Assembly (NCBI RefSeq): GCF_021560035.1
Contig: NZ_CP074373.1
Location: 2,352,001-2,416,000 of the forward strand
Direction: 5' to 3'
DNA length: 64,000 nucleotides
Origin: Virgibacillus sp. NKC19-16
GTDB taxonomy: Bacteria; Bacillota; Bacilli; Bacillales; Amphibacillaceae
In this document: positions 9,223 to 18,495 of the stretch, in pieces
How positions within the stretch are numbered: the stretch's first letter is position 1
How the letters are laid out: each line of letters opens with the position of its first letter
Program-made: the position numbers and the translations under genes
Notes under the pieces: model-generated
What the model was told of the DNA's origin: nothing
The model's database searches: none
Seen by the model: the letters and a program-made list of their open reading frames with translations, nothing else

Positions 9223-9930
9223 ATGAGTGTACATATTGGAGCGAAACAAGGAGATATTGCTGATAAAATTTTATTACCTGGAGATCCACTAAGAGCAAAA
9301 TTTATTGCGGAAACATTTTTGGAAGATGTAACACAGTATAATCAGGTTCGTGGCATGTATGGTTTTACCGGAACATATAAGGGTGAGCGTGTTTCCGTAC
9401 AAGGAACCGGGATGGGTGTTCCATCAATTTCCATCTATGTAAATGAATTGATTCAAAGCTATGATGTTAAAAAGTTAATCCGTGTCGGAACATGTGGAGC
9501 TATTCAAAAAGACGTTAACGTTCGTGATGTTATCCTGGCACAAGGATCTACTACGGATTCACAGCTTAACCGCATGGTGTTTGGCGGTATCGACTTCGCC
9601 CCGATCGCTGACTTTGATCTACTGAAAAACGCGTATGATGTCGGTGTCGAAAAAGGATTGAATCTGCAAGTAGGCAATGTATTTACAAGTGATACGTTTT
9701 ATCGCGACAATGCTAAGGAGCTCAATGAATTACTGGCAAAATACAAAGTGCTTGCCATTGAAATGGAAACCTCTGCACTTTACACGTTAGCAGCTAAATT
9801 TGATCGTCAGGCATTATCCGTCTTAACCGTTTCCGATCATATTTTAACCGGAGAAGAAACATCATCTGAGGAGCGTCAAACAACCTTTAATGAGATGATG
9901 GAAGTTGCATTGGACGCAGCATTGCGATAA
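9223..9930 (+). CDS. deoD: Purine nucleoside phosphorylase DeoD type
   Basis: A 235-residue enzyme, full length for the hexameric DeoD family (PNP_UDP_1). It reversibly phosphorolyses purine (deoxy)nucleosides to base and (deoxy)ribose-1-phosphate. Visible family features are the N-terminal [20 protein letters not shown] phosphate-binding segment, RVGTCGA, the nucleoside-binding EMETSALY stretch and the catalytic Asp in TVSDHI. Start ATG at 9223 behind GGGAGGA. It is alone on the plus strand, with bioY 90 bases downstream under its own promoter. Confidence 0.95.
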   Translation: MSVHIGAKQGDIADKILLPGDPLRAKFIAETFLEDVTQYNQVRGMYGFTGTYKGERVSVQGTGMGVPSISIYVNELIQSYDVKKLIRVGTCGAIQKDVNVRDVILAQGSTTDSQLNRMVFGGIDFAPIADFDLLKNAYDVGVEKGLNLQVGNVFTSDTFYRDNAKELNELLAKYKVLAIEMETSALYTLAAKFDRQALSVLTVSDHILTGEETSSEERQTTFNEMMEVALDAALR

Positions 9931-9968
9931 GCGAACGAATTCTAATCGTCACCCTTTTAAAAAACAGG

Positions 9969-9997
9969 TTGACAATACTCTCCTTCTACCTTACTAT
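9969..9997 (+). promoter_or_regulatory. SigA-type promoter of bioY
   Basis: TTGACA (9969-9974), a 17-base spacer and TACTAT (9992-9997). The start point would fall just before the ribosome site of bioY. GTTGACA and TATCAAC form an imperfect inverted repeat across the promoter, which could be a BirA biotin operator; that part is a guess. Confidence 0.65.
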
Positions 9998-10019
9998 CAA
10001 CGTAGAGGGGGTTATTTTT

Positions 10020-10613
10020 ATGAAGGATTTACGTCCAATTGATTTAACATTTGGTGCCGTATTTGTCTGTTTAATGGCAATTGGTGCTAATATTACGGTT
10101 TGGTTTCCATTCCTGGCTGTTCCAATAGGCGGAGCTTCTGTACCTTTATCTTTACAGACATTCTTTGCTGTTTTGGCAGGATTGATGCTTGGGAAAAAGC
10201 TTGGAGCCATTACGATGATCACCTATATACTTGTTGGCGTAGCTGGGGTTCCCATTTTTGCAGGACTTCAAGCGGGACCTATGGCATTAATCAGCCCCAC
10301 AGGCGGATTTATTATTTCTTTTATTTTTGTTGCATTCTTTGTTGGAGGGGTCGCAGAACTTAGTAAAAATCGATCTGTACCTGTTTACATTATTGCTGCT
10401 CTGATCGGTTTGATCTTTAATTACGGAATTGGGGTTTCTTATATGTATATAGCGATGAATACATGGCTGGAACTCAACATCTCCTATGGGCTTGCTTGGG
10501 CCGGGATGTTACCTTTTCTACTAAAAGACACCGCAATGGCCTGTTTAGCAGCTACTTTTATGGTCAATTTGGCCAAGCGTATTCCTGCACGCTGGTTAGG
10601 CGCGAAAATATAG
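10020..10613 (+). CDS. bioY: Biotin transporter substrate-binding subunit BioY
   Basis: A 197-residue, six-helix S component of an ECF transporter. The BioY signature region is clear (GGASVPLSLQTFFAVLAGLM, then LGKKLGAI and GLQAGPMALISPTGGF). BioY binds biotin in the membrane and docks on the shared ECF module (EcfA1/A2/T), which is not in this window. Start ATG at 10020 behind GAGGGGG; an in-frame ATA/ATG region further upstream overlaps the promoter and is not used. In B. subtilis the homologue yuiG also lies near yuiD-C-B, so the position is conserved. Confidence 0.93.
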   Translation: MKDLRPIDLTFGAVFVCLMAIGANITVWFPFLAVPIGGASVPLSLQTFFAVLAGLMLGKKLGAITMITYILVGVAGVPIFAGLQAGPMALISPTGGFIISFIFVAFFVGGVAELSKNRSVPVYIIAALIGLIFNYGIGVSYMYIAMNTWLELNISYGLAWAGMLPFLLKDTAMACLAATFMVNLAKRIPARWLGAKI

Positions 10614-10712
10614 ACCATTATATGCGCATATCTATTTTGTGTGGTAAAATAGCTGTTAAAAGAAATGCGCCCCCATTCGGGATACATAGCAGGAAGGATG
10701 TTTTTACACTAT

Positions 10713-11186
10713 ATGGATCTGTTTTTAAACTTTCCATTAATGGCCGCGGTAACCGCAATTATTTTTGCACAGGCTGTGAAAGTCCCTATTAGACTCCTCT
10801 TGTCAAGAGAGTTTAAACCAAGCGTAGCATTTAGCAGTGGTGGTATGCCGAGCAGTCACTCTGCAGCAGTAACAGCATTAACTACCGGTATAGGAATCGT
10901 TGAAGGTGTAACATCCATTATGTTCGCCGTTGCCTTTGTTTTCAGTATTATTACCATGTACGACGCAACAGGAGTACGCAGACATGCAGGTGAACAAGCG
11001 GTTGCTTTGAACAAATTAATCAACGACTTTCAAAACTTCATTGATGAAGCAAAGGATTGGAATAAAAAAGCGGAATATGAGAAAAGACGAGAGTTAAAAG
11101 AAATACTGGGACATCAACCAATTGAAGTATTCTTTGGCGGACTGTCCGGTGTTGGCATTGCCTTTCTGCTATTTCCTCTATATTAG
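10713..11186 (+). CDS. yuiD: Divergent PAP2-family membrane protein YuiD
   Basis: About 157 residues with three or four helices. The divergent PAP2 motifs GGMPSSHSAAVTAL and DATGVRRHAGEQA give likely phosphatase residues. The B. subtilis homologue YuiD has the same length and the same LLTNFP-type start. I take ATG at 10713; AGGAAGG lies 15 bases upstream, a long spacing. The alternative ATG at 10698 follows that site with no gap. The substrate is unknown; lipid or polyprenyl phosphates are typical of the superfamily. It faces yuiC convergently, with a shared terminator. Confidence 0.85.
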   Translation: MDLFLNFPLMAAVTAIIFAQAVKVPIRLLLSREFKPSVAFSSGGMPSSHSAAVTALTTGIGIVEGVTSIMFAVAFVFSIITMYDATGVRRHAGEQAVALNKLINDFQNFIDEAKDWNKKAEYEKRRELKEILGHQPIEVFFGGLSGVGIAFLLFPLY

Positions 11187-11260
11187 AAAAAACGCGTCCG
11201 CATTTATTAGAGGTCAGAAGTCGGATTGGTAGAAATCAAGGATATAGCCGATTTCATGAT

Positions 11261-11298
11261 AAAAAGACAGACTTCCTCACTAGAAGTCTGTCTTTTTT
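11261..11298. terminator. Bidirectional terminator between yuiD and yuiC
   Basis: AAAAAGACAGACTTC pairs with its complement around a 7-base loop, with T runs on both strands. It touches the yuiC stop codon and serves both convergent genes. Confidence 0.85.
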
Positions 11299-11981
11299 TA
11301 GCTTTCTGGCATTTGCTCTCTAAATACTTGTAAAGCTTCATTTTCATTCAATTCAATGAGGGCCTCTTCGGTTAAATTCCCGTCACCCATCTCAACAATA
11401 TAAACCTCTACTTCTTTTTTACCCCACTGGGCATAAACATCTTCTACTGTAGGGTAGTATAGATCAATATCATTTCCATTGATGGCACTACCCTTATCAG
11501 CTACAACGCCATAACCATAATCCGGAATATACATGATAGTTCCGATCGGGTAGACATTTAAATCAGCTGCAATAGTAGAATACAAGTCTCGTTTTACCTG
11601 TACACCAGAAAAAGTCGTGCCATATTGGGGATGATCCGGAGTCTTCCCTGTCGACTCTACTCCAGCTGTATACCCTGTTGCTAATACGGTAGCGGTTGGG
11701 TACTGTTCAAAATCAACTGCTTCTTCCAGTGTTTTCGGTCCTTCTATTTCATCACTACTTGAAATGTACCTTTTCTTCTCGTTTACTTTGTTTAATCCTT
11801 TTTCCTGTAGTGCTGTGTTTCTATACTCCGATACACTGGCTGAACTATCTGATATCTTAGCTTCTCCACCTACCTGAATATCTGCCAAAGTTACATTCGA
11901 AATGGTAGTTACAGTTACATAAAAGGCACCTGCAAACAATAGAATCATACCGGTTCTTCGAATAAAATTTTTGATTTTCAT
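11298..11981 (-). CDS. yuiC: 3D-domain cell-wall protein YuiC
   Basis: A 227-residue secreted or anchored protein. An N-terminal helix (about 10-28) follows KIKNFIRR. The C-terminal 3D domain (about 120-200) is related to lytic transglycosylase MltA-type folds and carries the three Asp motifs ([12 protein letters not shown] ... GNDIDLYY). B. subtilis YuiC is a stationary-phase Sps-like muralytic enzyme of about this size. Start ATG at 11981 behind AGAGGTG. It lies 58 bases after yuiB on the same strand. Confidence 0.87.
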   Translation of the reverse strand: MKIKNFIRRTGMILLFAGAFYVTVTTISNVTLADIQVGGEAKISDSSASVSEYRNTALQEKGLNKVNEKKRYISSSDEIEGPKTLEEAVDFEQYPTATVLATGYTAGVESTGKTPDHPQYGTTFSGVQVKRDLYSTIAADLNVYPIGTIMYIPDYGYGVVADKGSAINGNDIDLYYPTVEDVYAQWGKKEVEVYIVEMGDGNLTEEALIELNENEALQVFREQMPES

Positions 11982-12039
11982 AATAACACCTCTCTGCATG
12001 TCATCATTACCAATCTTTAAAAATTTTATTCAAAAAACT

Positions 12040-12351
12040 TTAAAACATTTGATATCCACTCTTACGTAAGATTTTAATAACGATTCCGGAAACAATCGTA
12101 CCAATAAACCCGGACAACAAGATCGTTACATCAACTGGCGTAATTTCCGTAAATCTTGTGAGTGCTGTTGAAAAGGCATCTCCTGGATTTGTGAAATATT
12201 CCCATGTGGATATGTTGTCCACAATCATAACCACGATAATTGGATACAAAAAAGACATCAGCCACGTACGTCGAAGTAGCATATTTAAAATAAAGGCTAT
12301 ACCGAAAAATATAACAAAATACAATAACACGGAAACGACTAATTGAATCAA
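12040..12351 (-). CDS. yuiB: Conserved membrane protein YuiB
   Basis: 103 residues with three predicted helices (about 5-24, 30-48 and 80-98). The ends and the core (LNMLLRRTWLMS.LYPI; SGIVIKILRKSGYQMF) match B. subtilis YuiB as I remember it. The start is TTG at 12351, eight bases after AAAGGAG; no ATG fits. Cotranscription with yuiC is likely. Function unknown. Confidence 0.85.
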   Translation of the reverse strand: MIQLVVSVLLYFVIFFGIAFILNMLLRRTWLMSFLYPIIVVMIVDNISTWEYFTNPGDAFSTALTRFTEITPVDVTILLSGFIGTIVSGIVIKILRKSGYQMF

Positions 12352-12416
12352 TGCTGCAGCTCCTTTACTGACTAATCATACCTACAACCCTCATTTTATT
12401 ATAAATCAAAGAAAAA

Positions 12417-12440
12417 GCAAAGACAGCTGTCTGTCTTTGC
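12417..12440 (-). terminator. Terminator of yumB
   Basis: GCAAAGACAG/CTGTCTTTGC stem with a 4-base loop, followed on the minus strand by TTTTTCTTT. It sits 12 bases past the yumB stop. Confidence 0.85.
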
Positions 12441-12451
12441 TAATTTCAACT

Positions 12452-13669
12452 TTAATTAAAAACGTTAAATTTACCTTTTTTCAATAACAAACCGATCCCG
12501 CCTAATTTAAACAAGTAACGGTTATCAATTATTTTTTTCAACATCGTTGCTTTCCAGCCAAATAGTTTCCGATCATTCATCACAACACCGATTGCATCAT
12601 TATTCCCTAAAGAGGCAACAGACCCTAAAATATTTGGTTTAAAAACTTCCATTTCTCGACCACTAGCAAGCGACTTTACGTTATGCGCAACTACAGCGGA
12701 TTGTTGTATAGCAATTTGTGCAGTTGGTGGATAAGGTAGACCACTCTCAGGATCTAAAATCTGTGCACAATCTCCGATGACAAATACATCATCATAATGA
12801 GGTGCACGCATGTCCTGCCGTACTTCTACCTTCCCGCGGTTTGTTTCTAAGTTGGATTTTTCCACAATGCAGTTAGCACGGACTCCAGCTGCCCATACGA
12901 AAGTCATGGTCGGGATTTCTACTTGTTTCCCGTCTTTTTCATACACGATGCTTTCCGGCTTGCATTCCTTTATCATCGCACCGGTTATAAATTCAACGCC
13001 TCTGGATTCCAGTGAGGTCATCGCATATTCAACGAGATGCGGGTCAAAACCTGGCAATACCGTTTCCGAACCTTCTATATTGATAATACGAACCTGGGCT
13101 TTTTCGATATCATACTCCTCACATAACGCTGGAATACGATTCGCCAACTCCCCTGCAAATTCAATACCTGTGAATCCGCCACCACCTACAACGATGTTCA
13201 GACGGGCGCTTTTTTTATCTTTTTCATTATGATATAAAGCAAAATTGTATTCCAAATGCTCCCTTAGCAGACGAGCACTATTAATATTACCAATTGTAAA
13301 TGCATGTTCTTCCAGGCCAGGAATTCCAAACGTAGCTGCTTCAAATCCAAGACCAACAACAAGTATGTCATAGGTTAACTCCCTATTTTCAAGCTTGACC
13401 TTTTTTTCATCAGGTTTAATAGATATTACTTTATCCTGAATAAAATTAACTTTCTCCCTGTTTATAACTTCTTTAATTGGAATTCGAGTACGATCATGGT
13501 GCAATGTACCTGCAGCATTTTCATGTAGCCAAGTTGCTTGATAATGATAATCATTTATATTAACAAGTGTCAGATTTGCTTCGTTTATATTCATAGATTT
13601 CTGTAGTTTAATGGTAGTCATTATGCCACCATAACCCGCACCCAGAATAACTATATTTGGATTGTTCAT
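12452..13669 (-). CDS. yumB: Type II NADH dehydrogenase family protein YumB
   Basis: A 405-residue pyridine nucleotide-disulfide oxidoreductase of the NDH-2 family. It has the FAD motif NIVILGAGYGGI at the N-terminus and the NAD motif NIVVGGGGFTGIEFAGELA near residue 158. The late FAD contact is VFVIGDCA and the quinone-side segment is PYPPTAQIAIQQ. It is close to B. subtilis YumB from end to end. It would pass electrons from NADH to menaquinone at the membrane face without pumping protons. It is transcribed away from yumC across a 315-base gap and has its own terminator. Confidence 0.9.
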   Translation of the reverse strand: MNNPNIVILGAGYGGIMTTIKLQKSMNINEANLTLVNINDYHYQATWLHENAAGTLHHDRTRIPIKEVINREKVNFIQDKVISIKPDEKKVKLENRELTYDILVVGLGFEAATFGIPGLEEHAFTIGNINSARLLREHLEYNFALYHNEKDKKSARLNIVVGGGGFTGIEFAGELANRIPALCEEYDIEKAQVRIINIEGSETVLPGFDPHLVEYAMTSLESRGVEFITGAMIKECKPESIVYEKDGKQVEIPTMTFVWAAGVRANCIVEKSNLETNRGKVEVRQDMRAPHYDDVFVIGDCAQILDPESGLPYPPTAQIAIQQSAVVAHNVKSLASGREMEVFKPNILGSVASLGNNDAIGVVMNDRKLFGWKATMLKKIIDNRYLFKLGGIGLLLKKGKFNVFN

Positions 13670-13984
13670 AATGCATCACTTCCATTTGTGTATTTCTTTA
13701 TGTACTTATTTCTATGTGACGTTTTTCACTTAAATGACATTCATATATCAAACAATCATACGTGAAATAATAGAATTATAATCTTTTTGTAACATAAATG
13801 TAATATGTCCATTGATAATGGTAGCCTTTTTAACATTATTTTTCAACCCTTGATTTGATCCTCCGAGAATGTTGTATTATTCATAACCTTTTAGACTGAT
13901 TAGCCCTGGTGCTACACAATGCATATTTATTTATGATAATATGGGAATGCTGTACAATTTAATATAGAATTGGGGGGATCTTCC
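13670..13984. other. Divergent promoter region between yumB and yumC
   Basis: 315 AT-rich bases holding the two outward promoters. On the plus strand TTGATT (about 13852) and TGTATT are 17 bases apart and may be a promoter for yumC. Nothing else is visible. Confidence 0.35.
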
Positions 13985-14971
13985 TTGTCAGACAAAGTTT
14001 ATGACGTCACAATAATTGGCGCAGGCCCTGCTGGTTTATTTACTGCTTTTTATGGGGGCATGCGACAAGCCAGTGTAAAAATAATTGAAAGTTTACCACA
14101 TACTGGAGGGCAATTGACAGCCCTTTATCCAGAGAAAGATATATATGATATAGCAGGATTTCCAAAAGTTGGCGCACAGGAGTTAGTCGATAACCTAGAG
14201 GAACAGGCAAATCTGTTTGACCCCACAATTGTTTTAGAGCAGGCAATTGATAAGGTAGAACGCCTAGAGGATGATACATTCAAACTCACTTCCAATACAG
14301 AAGAAATTCACTATACAAAAACAATTATTATCACGGCAGGTAATGGTGCATTTCAGCCACGCCGCCTGAATGTAGGGGACTGTGATCAATTTGAAGGTGT
14401 GAACCTGCATTATCATGTGAAGGACATGAATCAATACCGAGGAAAAAATGTCGCATTATTAGGCGGCGGTGACTCTGCAGTTGACTGGGCATTGATGCTC
14501 GAGCCAATCGCAGAAAAAGTCACACTTATTCATCGACGGGACAAGTTCAGGGCACATGAACACAGTGTCGAGAAGCTCATGTCCTCGAATGTAGATATTT
14601 TAACACCCTTCACTCCAAAGGATATCGTTACAAGTGATAAGATCGATCAATTAATTTTAGAAGAGGTTAAAGGGGATAGAGAGATAGAACTCGAAGTCGA
14701 CTCCGTTCTATGTAATTATGGATTTATTTCGACCCTTGGCCCAATCAAAGACTGGGGACTGGAAATCGAGAAAAACAGTATTGTGGTTAATACAAAAATG
14801 GAAACAAACATACCCGGCATTTACGCAGCTGGTGATATTTGCACCTATGATGGAAAAGTTAAACTGATCGCAACCGGTTTTGGCGAAGGACCAACAGCCA
14901 TTAACAATGCCAAACAATACATTGATCCAAAAGCACGTATTCAGCCAAAACACTCAACGGCGATGTTTTAA
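13985..14971 (+). CDS. yumC: Ferredoxin/flavodoxin-NADP reductase, thioredoxin-reductase-like (YumC)
   Basis: A 328-residue TrxR-like FNR that lacks the CxxC of true thioredoxin reductases. The FAD motif is [18 protein letters not shown] and the NADP motif is [38 protein letters not shown] and the C-terminal [14 protein letters not shown] match B. subtilis YumC closely. It moves electrons between NADPH and ferredoxin or flavodoxin, or acts as a bacillithiol-disulfide or iron-release reductase in related species. No ATG fits. TTG at 13985, seven bases after GGGGGG, is the likely start; TTG at 13970 lies within the ribosome site. Confidence 0.92.
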   Translation: MSDKVYDVTIIGAGPAGLFTAFYGGMRQASVKIIESLPHTGGQLTALYPEKDIYDIAGFPKVGAQELVDNLEEQANLFDPTIVLEQAIDKVERLEDDTFKLTSNTEEIHYTKTIIITAGNGAFQPRRLNVGDCDQFEGVNLHYHVKDMNQYRGKNVALLGGGDSAVDWALMLEPIAEKVTLIHRRDKFRAHEHSVEKLMSSNVDILTPFTPKDIVTSDKIDQLILEEVKGDREIELEVDSVLCNYGFISTLGPIKDWGLEIEKNSIVVNTKMETNIPGIYAAGDICTYDGKVKLIATGFGEGPTAINNAKQYIDPKARIQPKHSTAMF

Positions 14972-14973
14972 AG

Positions 14974-15090
14974 GAAAAGCGCAGGCGACTGGTCAGAGAC
15001 AGACGCATAAGCAAGGACTTGTAGAGCGCTCGGGGTTAGCGCTCGAAGTGTTCATTGCTTATGACGGCAGTCTCTAGGACCGGAGCTAGA
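14974..15090. repeat. Bacillaceae intergenic repeat with long dyad symmetry
   Basis: The element starts 3 bases after yumC with GAAAAGCGCAGGCGACTGG and ends GGACCGGAGCTAGA. Its arms are complementary: GGTCAGAGAC...CGCATAAGCAA pairs with TTGCTTATGACG...GTCTCTAGGACC. An inner GAGCGCT/AGCGCTC hairpin also forms. I recall similar GAAAAGCG...CCGGAGCT elements after genes in other Bacillus relatives. It contains no ORF. Confidence 0.7.
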
Positions 15091-15099
15091 TATTAAACG

Positions 15100-15139
15100 A
15101 AAAGCTAGAGATTGGAACACCCTCCATCTCTAGCTTTTT
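15100..15139. terminator. Terminator after yumC and its repeat
   Basis: AAAAGCTAGAGAT and its complement around a 13-base loop, followed by T5. It ends plus-strand transcription from yumC and also meets the end of the minus-strand pseudogene. Confidence 0.8.
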
Positions 15140-15489
15140 ACATTTCAGCAACAATATCTGCTAATGCATTTTTATCAAGAATTTTTATATTACGATGGCC
15201 ACTCTGGTTAATCCCTCCATTGTTTGAAAGTTTCTGCTAATTCCCCATAAATTCTCCAGGATTTAAAATGCGCAATAATTGCTCTTTTCCTGATGCAAAT
15301 AATTGGTAAATTCCCTTGATGGACAATATACAAATACTCGAGTGGATCACCCTCACTAAAAATGGTCTCCCCTTTTTTTTAATTTCTGTGCCTGCTTTTA
15401 TCGATCTCCAGCATTTCATCGACATCCAGATGATTGAAAAAAGGAACCTTTGCTACACATAGCTGTGTCGTGTCTATTTTATTACTCAT
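15138..15489 (-). pseudogene. Decayed Crp/Fnr-family regulator
   Basis: Starting at ATG 15489, the minus strand reads MSNKIDTTQLCVAKVPFFNH, then HLDVDEMLEID. After a stop it continues with KKGETIFSEGDPLEYLYIVH. The next stretch, YQLFASGKEQLLRILNPGEF followed by MG, is in another frame. This is the cyclic-nucleotide-binding beta barrel of Crp/Fnr proteins. The helix-turn-helix is missing and at least two frame changes and one stop are present. A tail ending KILDKNALADIVAEM is of unknown origin. The gene is dead and its regulon cannot be inferred. Confidence 0.7.
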
Positions 15490-15597
15490 AAAATTTCTCC
15501 CCCGTTAGCATTCTATCCTTTTCTCAGTTGTAGCACGCCTGCCTGGGAAAAGATAAAAAGCGAGCCAACCATTAAGCCAGCTCAAGCTCAGGGGAAG

Positions 15598-16602
15598 TTA
15601 TGGTTTTGCTAACCCATCGCGGTCAGCCTGCATCGGCGGTTGTTCTAGCCAGCCATTTTTAATCATTAATTTAGCACCGTCCAGGGAATATTTGCCGATT
15701 TCGCCTGTCAGTCTCACATAATGTGTATTTATATCAGCCCGCATGCTTGTTGCCATACTTGTTCCATAATATCCTATTCCGATTGCAATTAATCCCGTCG
15801 TCGCCACCGTCATGAGCTTATCAGAAAACGGGGGAGTGGTTGATTTTGTCACTTCTGAATCCCATGTCATTGGAATAGGTAAGTCATCTTCACGTAAAAT
15901 GGAACCGAAAATTTCAACATGTTTGGCTGCAATTTCTTTTCCACGAATCAGATAATTTGTAACTTCTTTTGACCTGGCAACTTGACTAAAACCAATCAAT
16001 GTTGATACACCTAAAGCATTGCGCTGGGCATTAGCAAACAAATTAGCGACTTCCAGCGAAAGTAATGGTCTTCGTTTCCCAAACCATCCTGTGAGAAATT
16101 TAGTTGAATCTACGAATGAAACATTGTCTTGTGTTGGGATATATGGTGGACGTACATAAAGGCCTTTAGCAAGCAATAGGTCATTTGCCATTGCATGAAG
16201 TTCGGTATACTCTCTGAGACATTCCGAAAAATAGGTGTGAATATCCTGTCGCGTTGAGTTAGCTACTGCAACACTGTACGCGTTAAGCCCAAGTTGCCCC
16301 ACTTGCTGCAGATACATTAGCATATATGTATCTGAGAAAAGGCGTGGTGCGGATTCATTCACATCATCTTCGGTAAGACCCTGTGGTACTGCATTCCCTT
16401 CTTCCTGAAAAAATCCAGTCAATTTTAGGATATGAGCTTGTGATATTTCCAAAGTATGTTGTAACAATGGGCGTATCTCTGTATCTTCAACGTGATTTAG
16501 GAAATAACGAAGCATACAAATGGCTAATGTATCATTTTGGTGAGATCCCCATAGTTGTGAAAGCTCGGCTGAAGTTAATCTAATGTTTTTTCCTGTGTCC
16601 AT
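15598..16602 (-). CDS. DUF3231 family protein (tandem ferritin-like)
   Basis: 334 residues. Two similar helical halves (about 1-165 and 170-334) each start with a TSAELSQLW or TKSTTPPFSDKLM type segment, as in DUF3231. A glycine-rich hydrophobic helix (VATTGLIAIGIGYYG) sits in the second half. The family is common and often multi-copy in spore-forming Bacillaceae; the function is unknown. Start ATG at 16602 behind CGAGGAGG. It stands alone, upstream of a dead regulator. Confidence 0.75.
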   Translation of the reverse strand: MDTGKNIRLTSAELSQLWGSHQNDTLAICMLRYFLNHVEDTEIRPLLQHTLEISQAHILKLTGFFQEEGNAVPQGLTEDDVNESAPRLFSDTYMLMYLQQVGQLGLNAYSVAVANSTRQDIHTYFSECLREYTELHAMANDLLLAKGLYVRPPYIPTQDNVSFVDSTKFLTGWFGKRRPLLSLEVANLFANAQRNALGVSTLIGFSQVARSKEVTNYLIRGKEIAAKHVEIFGSILREDDLPIPMTWDSEVTKSTTPPFSDKLMTVATTGLIAIGIGYYGTSMATSMRADINTHYVRLTGEIGKYSLDGAKLMIKNGWLEQPPMQADRDGLAKP

Positions 16603-16690
16603 AGTTACTAATCCTCCTCGTGCTATTGGTGATTTCTACTACTTATTGTCTGTTAATAACAGGATTTTATTACATCTTGATTTCGACCAT

Positions 16691-16736
16691 AAAAAAAGAC
16701 CTCCCTAACGATTAAATTAATCGCTAAGAAAGTCTT
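16691..16736 (-). terminator. Terminator of yutM
   Basis: An imperfect 18-bp stem (AAGAC...CGATTA/TAATCG...GTCTT) with T7 on the minus strand, 34 bases past the yutM stop. Confidence 0.8.
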
Positions 16737-16769
16737 AATATATGTTCAGGTTAAATATTTCATCTAACT

Positions 16770-17126
16770 TTAACAGTCTCCTGGTGTTCCTGCTCTATCT
16801 TTTGCTCTAAACGAAGACCCGCACCCGCATGATACAATGGCGTTCGGGTTATCGATTGAGAATCCTCCACCCATCATGTTCTGTTTAAAGTCAATTGTTG
16901 TGCCTTCTATGATTGGAATGTCCTGATTGTTCATCACAACCGGAATACCATTAATTTCTTCTACTTTATCAAGCTCTTCATTGATCTCATTCTCAAATCC
17001 CAGCGCATAAGATAATCCGCTGCATCCACCGCCCTTAATTCCGAAGCGTAGGCGAGCATTCCCTTCTTCATCTTTCATCATTTCTTTAATTTGTTCACCA
17101 GCACTATCTGTAATCGAAATAGACAT
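16770..17126 (-). CDS. yutM: Iron-sulfur carrier of the IscA/SufA/ErpA family (YutM)
   Basis: A 118-residue A-type carrier. The three cluster-binding cysteines are present: Cys35 in GGGCSGLSY and the pair in the C-terminal CGCGSSF. A-type carriers accept clusters from the SufBCD scaffold and deliver them to apo-enzymes. The Suf operon here has no sufA, so YutM is the likely partner, as in B. subtilis where yutM is also unlinked to suf. Start ATG at 17126 behind AAAGGAGGG. Monocistronic. Confidence 0.92.
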   Translation of the reverse strand: MSISITDSAGEQIKEMMKDEEGNARLRFGIKGGGCSGLSYALGFENEINEELDKVEEINGIPVVMNNQDIPIIEGTTIDFKQNMMGGGFSIDNPNAIVSCGCGSSFRAKDRAGTPGDC

Positions 17127-17260
17127 GCCACGGACCCTCCTTTTTTAATTAAAATATGGTATTGTTATCTTTAATTATACAAATTAGAATGAAACTGTTC
17201 AATCATTTGGTATTATTTTTCAGCAATAAGCTCATCATTCACTAATACAACAACATCGTT

Positions 17261-17450
17261 TCATAACTCAATTCTAATATTGATTCGATGGGCAAACATC
17301 GCAATGATACCTATTGAAACTCCAGCCACAATATACATTACTAATACTGGAATTATTCCCTCAATTGTCATCGTGTTATTTAGAATGATAACAATAAACA
17401 TAAACAAAGTTATGGAAGTAAAGAACAGGCCTATAGAGATAAGAGTTCTT
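17261..17450 (-). pseudogene. Possible remnant of a small two-helix membrane protein
   Basis: One minus frame is open for about 60 codons and reads TLISIGLFFTSITLFMFIVI, then a second helix around VLVMYIVAGVSIGIIAMF and a basic tail. A stop lies immediately upstream and no ribosome site precedes any internal start. It probably lost its N-terminus. Not recognised. Confidence 0.3.
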
Positions 17451-17469
17451 TAATGGAATAAAACTAAAA

Positions 17470-17679
17470 TTAATCCGTTACACATTCGAAATAAGTCATA
17501 TCTAAACCTGTTTTTTCAATAATAGGATGTCCACCAATATTAAAACAATTATCGGCTGCTTCTGTTACTGCTGCATAGCTAAGATAAGATTGGGCAGCTA
17601 TTAGAATTGCAACCACTATAAATGCGAATAAACCTACTATTAACAACCCTTGTATGGGAGTAATTCTCTTTATATTCAT
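17470..17679 (-). CDS. Small single-pass membrane protein
   Basis: 69 residues. A basic N-terminus (MNIKR) is followed by a helix (about 11-33, GLLIVGLFAFIVVAILIAAQ) and a C-terminal domain with two cysteines (NCFNIGG ... YFECVTD) that would face outside. GAGGTGG lies just before the ATG, which supports translation. It follows the SDR gene by 21 bases and lies upstream of a decayed membrane ORF. Not recognised. Confidence 0.6.
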   Translation of the reverse strand: MNIKRITPIQGLLIVGLFAFIVVAILIAAQSYLSYAAVTEAADNCFNIGGHPIIEKTGLDMTYFECVTD

Positions 17680-17700
17680 ATTTCCACCACCTCATTCCAA

Positions 17701-18435
17701 CTACCTTAGATACGCTCCATTATTTATATCGAATGTTGCTCCTGTGTAATGCTTGGATTTATCTGATAATAAGAAGGTCACAGTATCAGCAACATCTTCA
17801 GGTGTTACTGGTGTATCGATAAGTTCATGATTTAAATACTCCTCTTTTCGCCAATCAGGTATTGCACCCATCATCGGAGTCTTAACCATCGTAGGAGTAA
17901 TAGCGTTGACCCTAATGTATGGTGAGAAATTCATTGCATTACTTTTAGTTAAACCCAGGATGGCCGCTTTTGATAGTCCATAAATTGCATCTGAACTGCC
18001 TTCTATCCCGGACACTGAAGACATATTCACGATTACTCCCTTATGTTGTTTTTGAAGTAATTGCTTGCCGAACATTTGGGAGAAATAAATGCATCCCTTA
18101 ACGTTTATATCTAGGACTTTATCAATTTCATCTTCTTGATAATCCAGTATATTTTTTGCCAAATAAATTCCTGCACTGTTAACTAGACTATCTACGTCAG
18201 AGTGTTCATTTTCAATATGTGCAAAAAATGTGGCAACCTCTTCATACTTACTTACATCCAACTGATATGTATGCAAAAAATAGTGCTCAACCATTGATCG
18301 TTTTAACTTATGAAGGGAGTCTTCATTAATATCACATGCAATTACCGAAGCACCTTCATGTAAACATTGTTTAACAATTTCTTTGCCAATTCCGGAAGCT
18401 GCACCAGTTATTATTACTTTTCTATTTTTAAGCAC
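17701..18435 (-). CDS. Short-chain dehydrogenase/reductase
   Basis: A 244-residue classical SDR. It has the cofactor motif TGAASGIG near residue 10, the Asp-containing CDIN segment that suggests NAD preference, NSAG, the catalytic Ser in NMSSVSG and YGLSK with Tyr and Lys. It resembles 3-ketoacyl-ACP reductase/glucose dehydrogenase types, but the substrate cannot be read. The start is GTG at 18435, eight bases after AGGAG. It is followed by a small membrane protein gene. Confidence 0.85.
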   Translation of the reverse strand: MLKNRKVIITGAASGIGKEIVKQCLHEGASVIACDINEDSLHKLKRSMVEHYFLHTYQLDVSKYEEVATFFAHIENEHSDVDSLVNSAGIYLAKNILDYQEDEIDKVLDINVKGCIYFSQMFGKQLLQKQHKGVIVNMSSVSGIEGSSDAIYGLSKAAILGLTKSNAMNFSPYIRVNAITPTMVKTPMMGAIPDWRKEEYLNHELIDTPVTPEDVADTVTFLLSDKSKHYTGATFDINNGAYLR

Positions 18436-18495
18436 TTAGTGAACTCCTCTCGCTATCTTTTTGTTCCTCTAATCTACTAAATTGTATCATGATCA

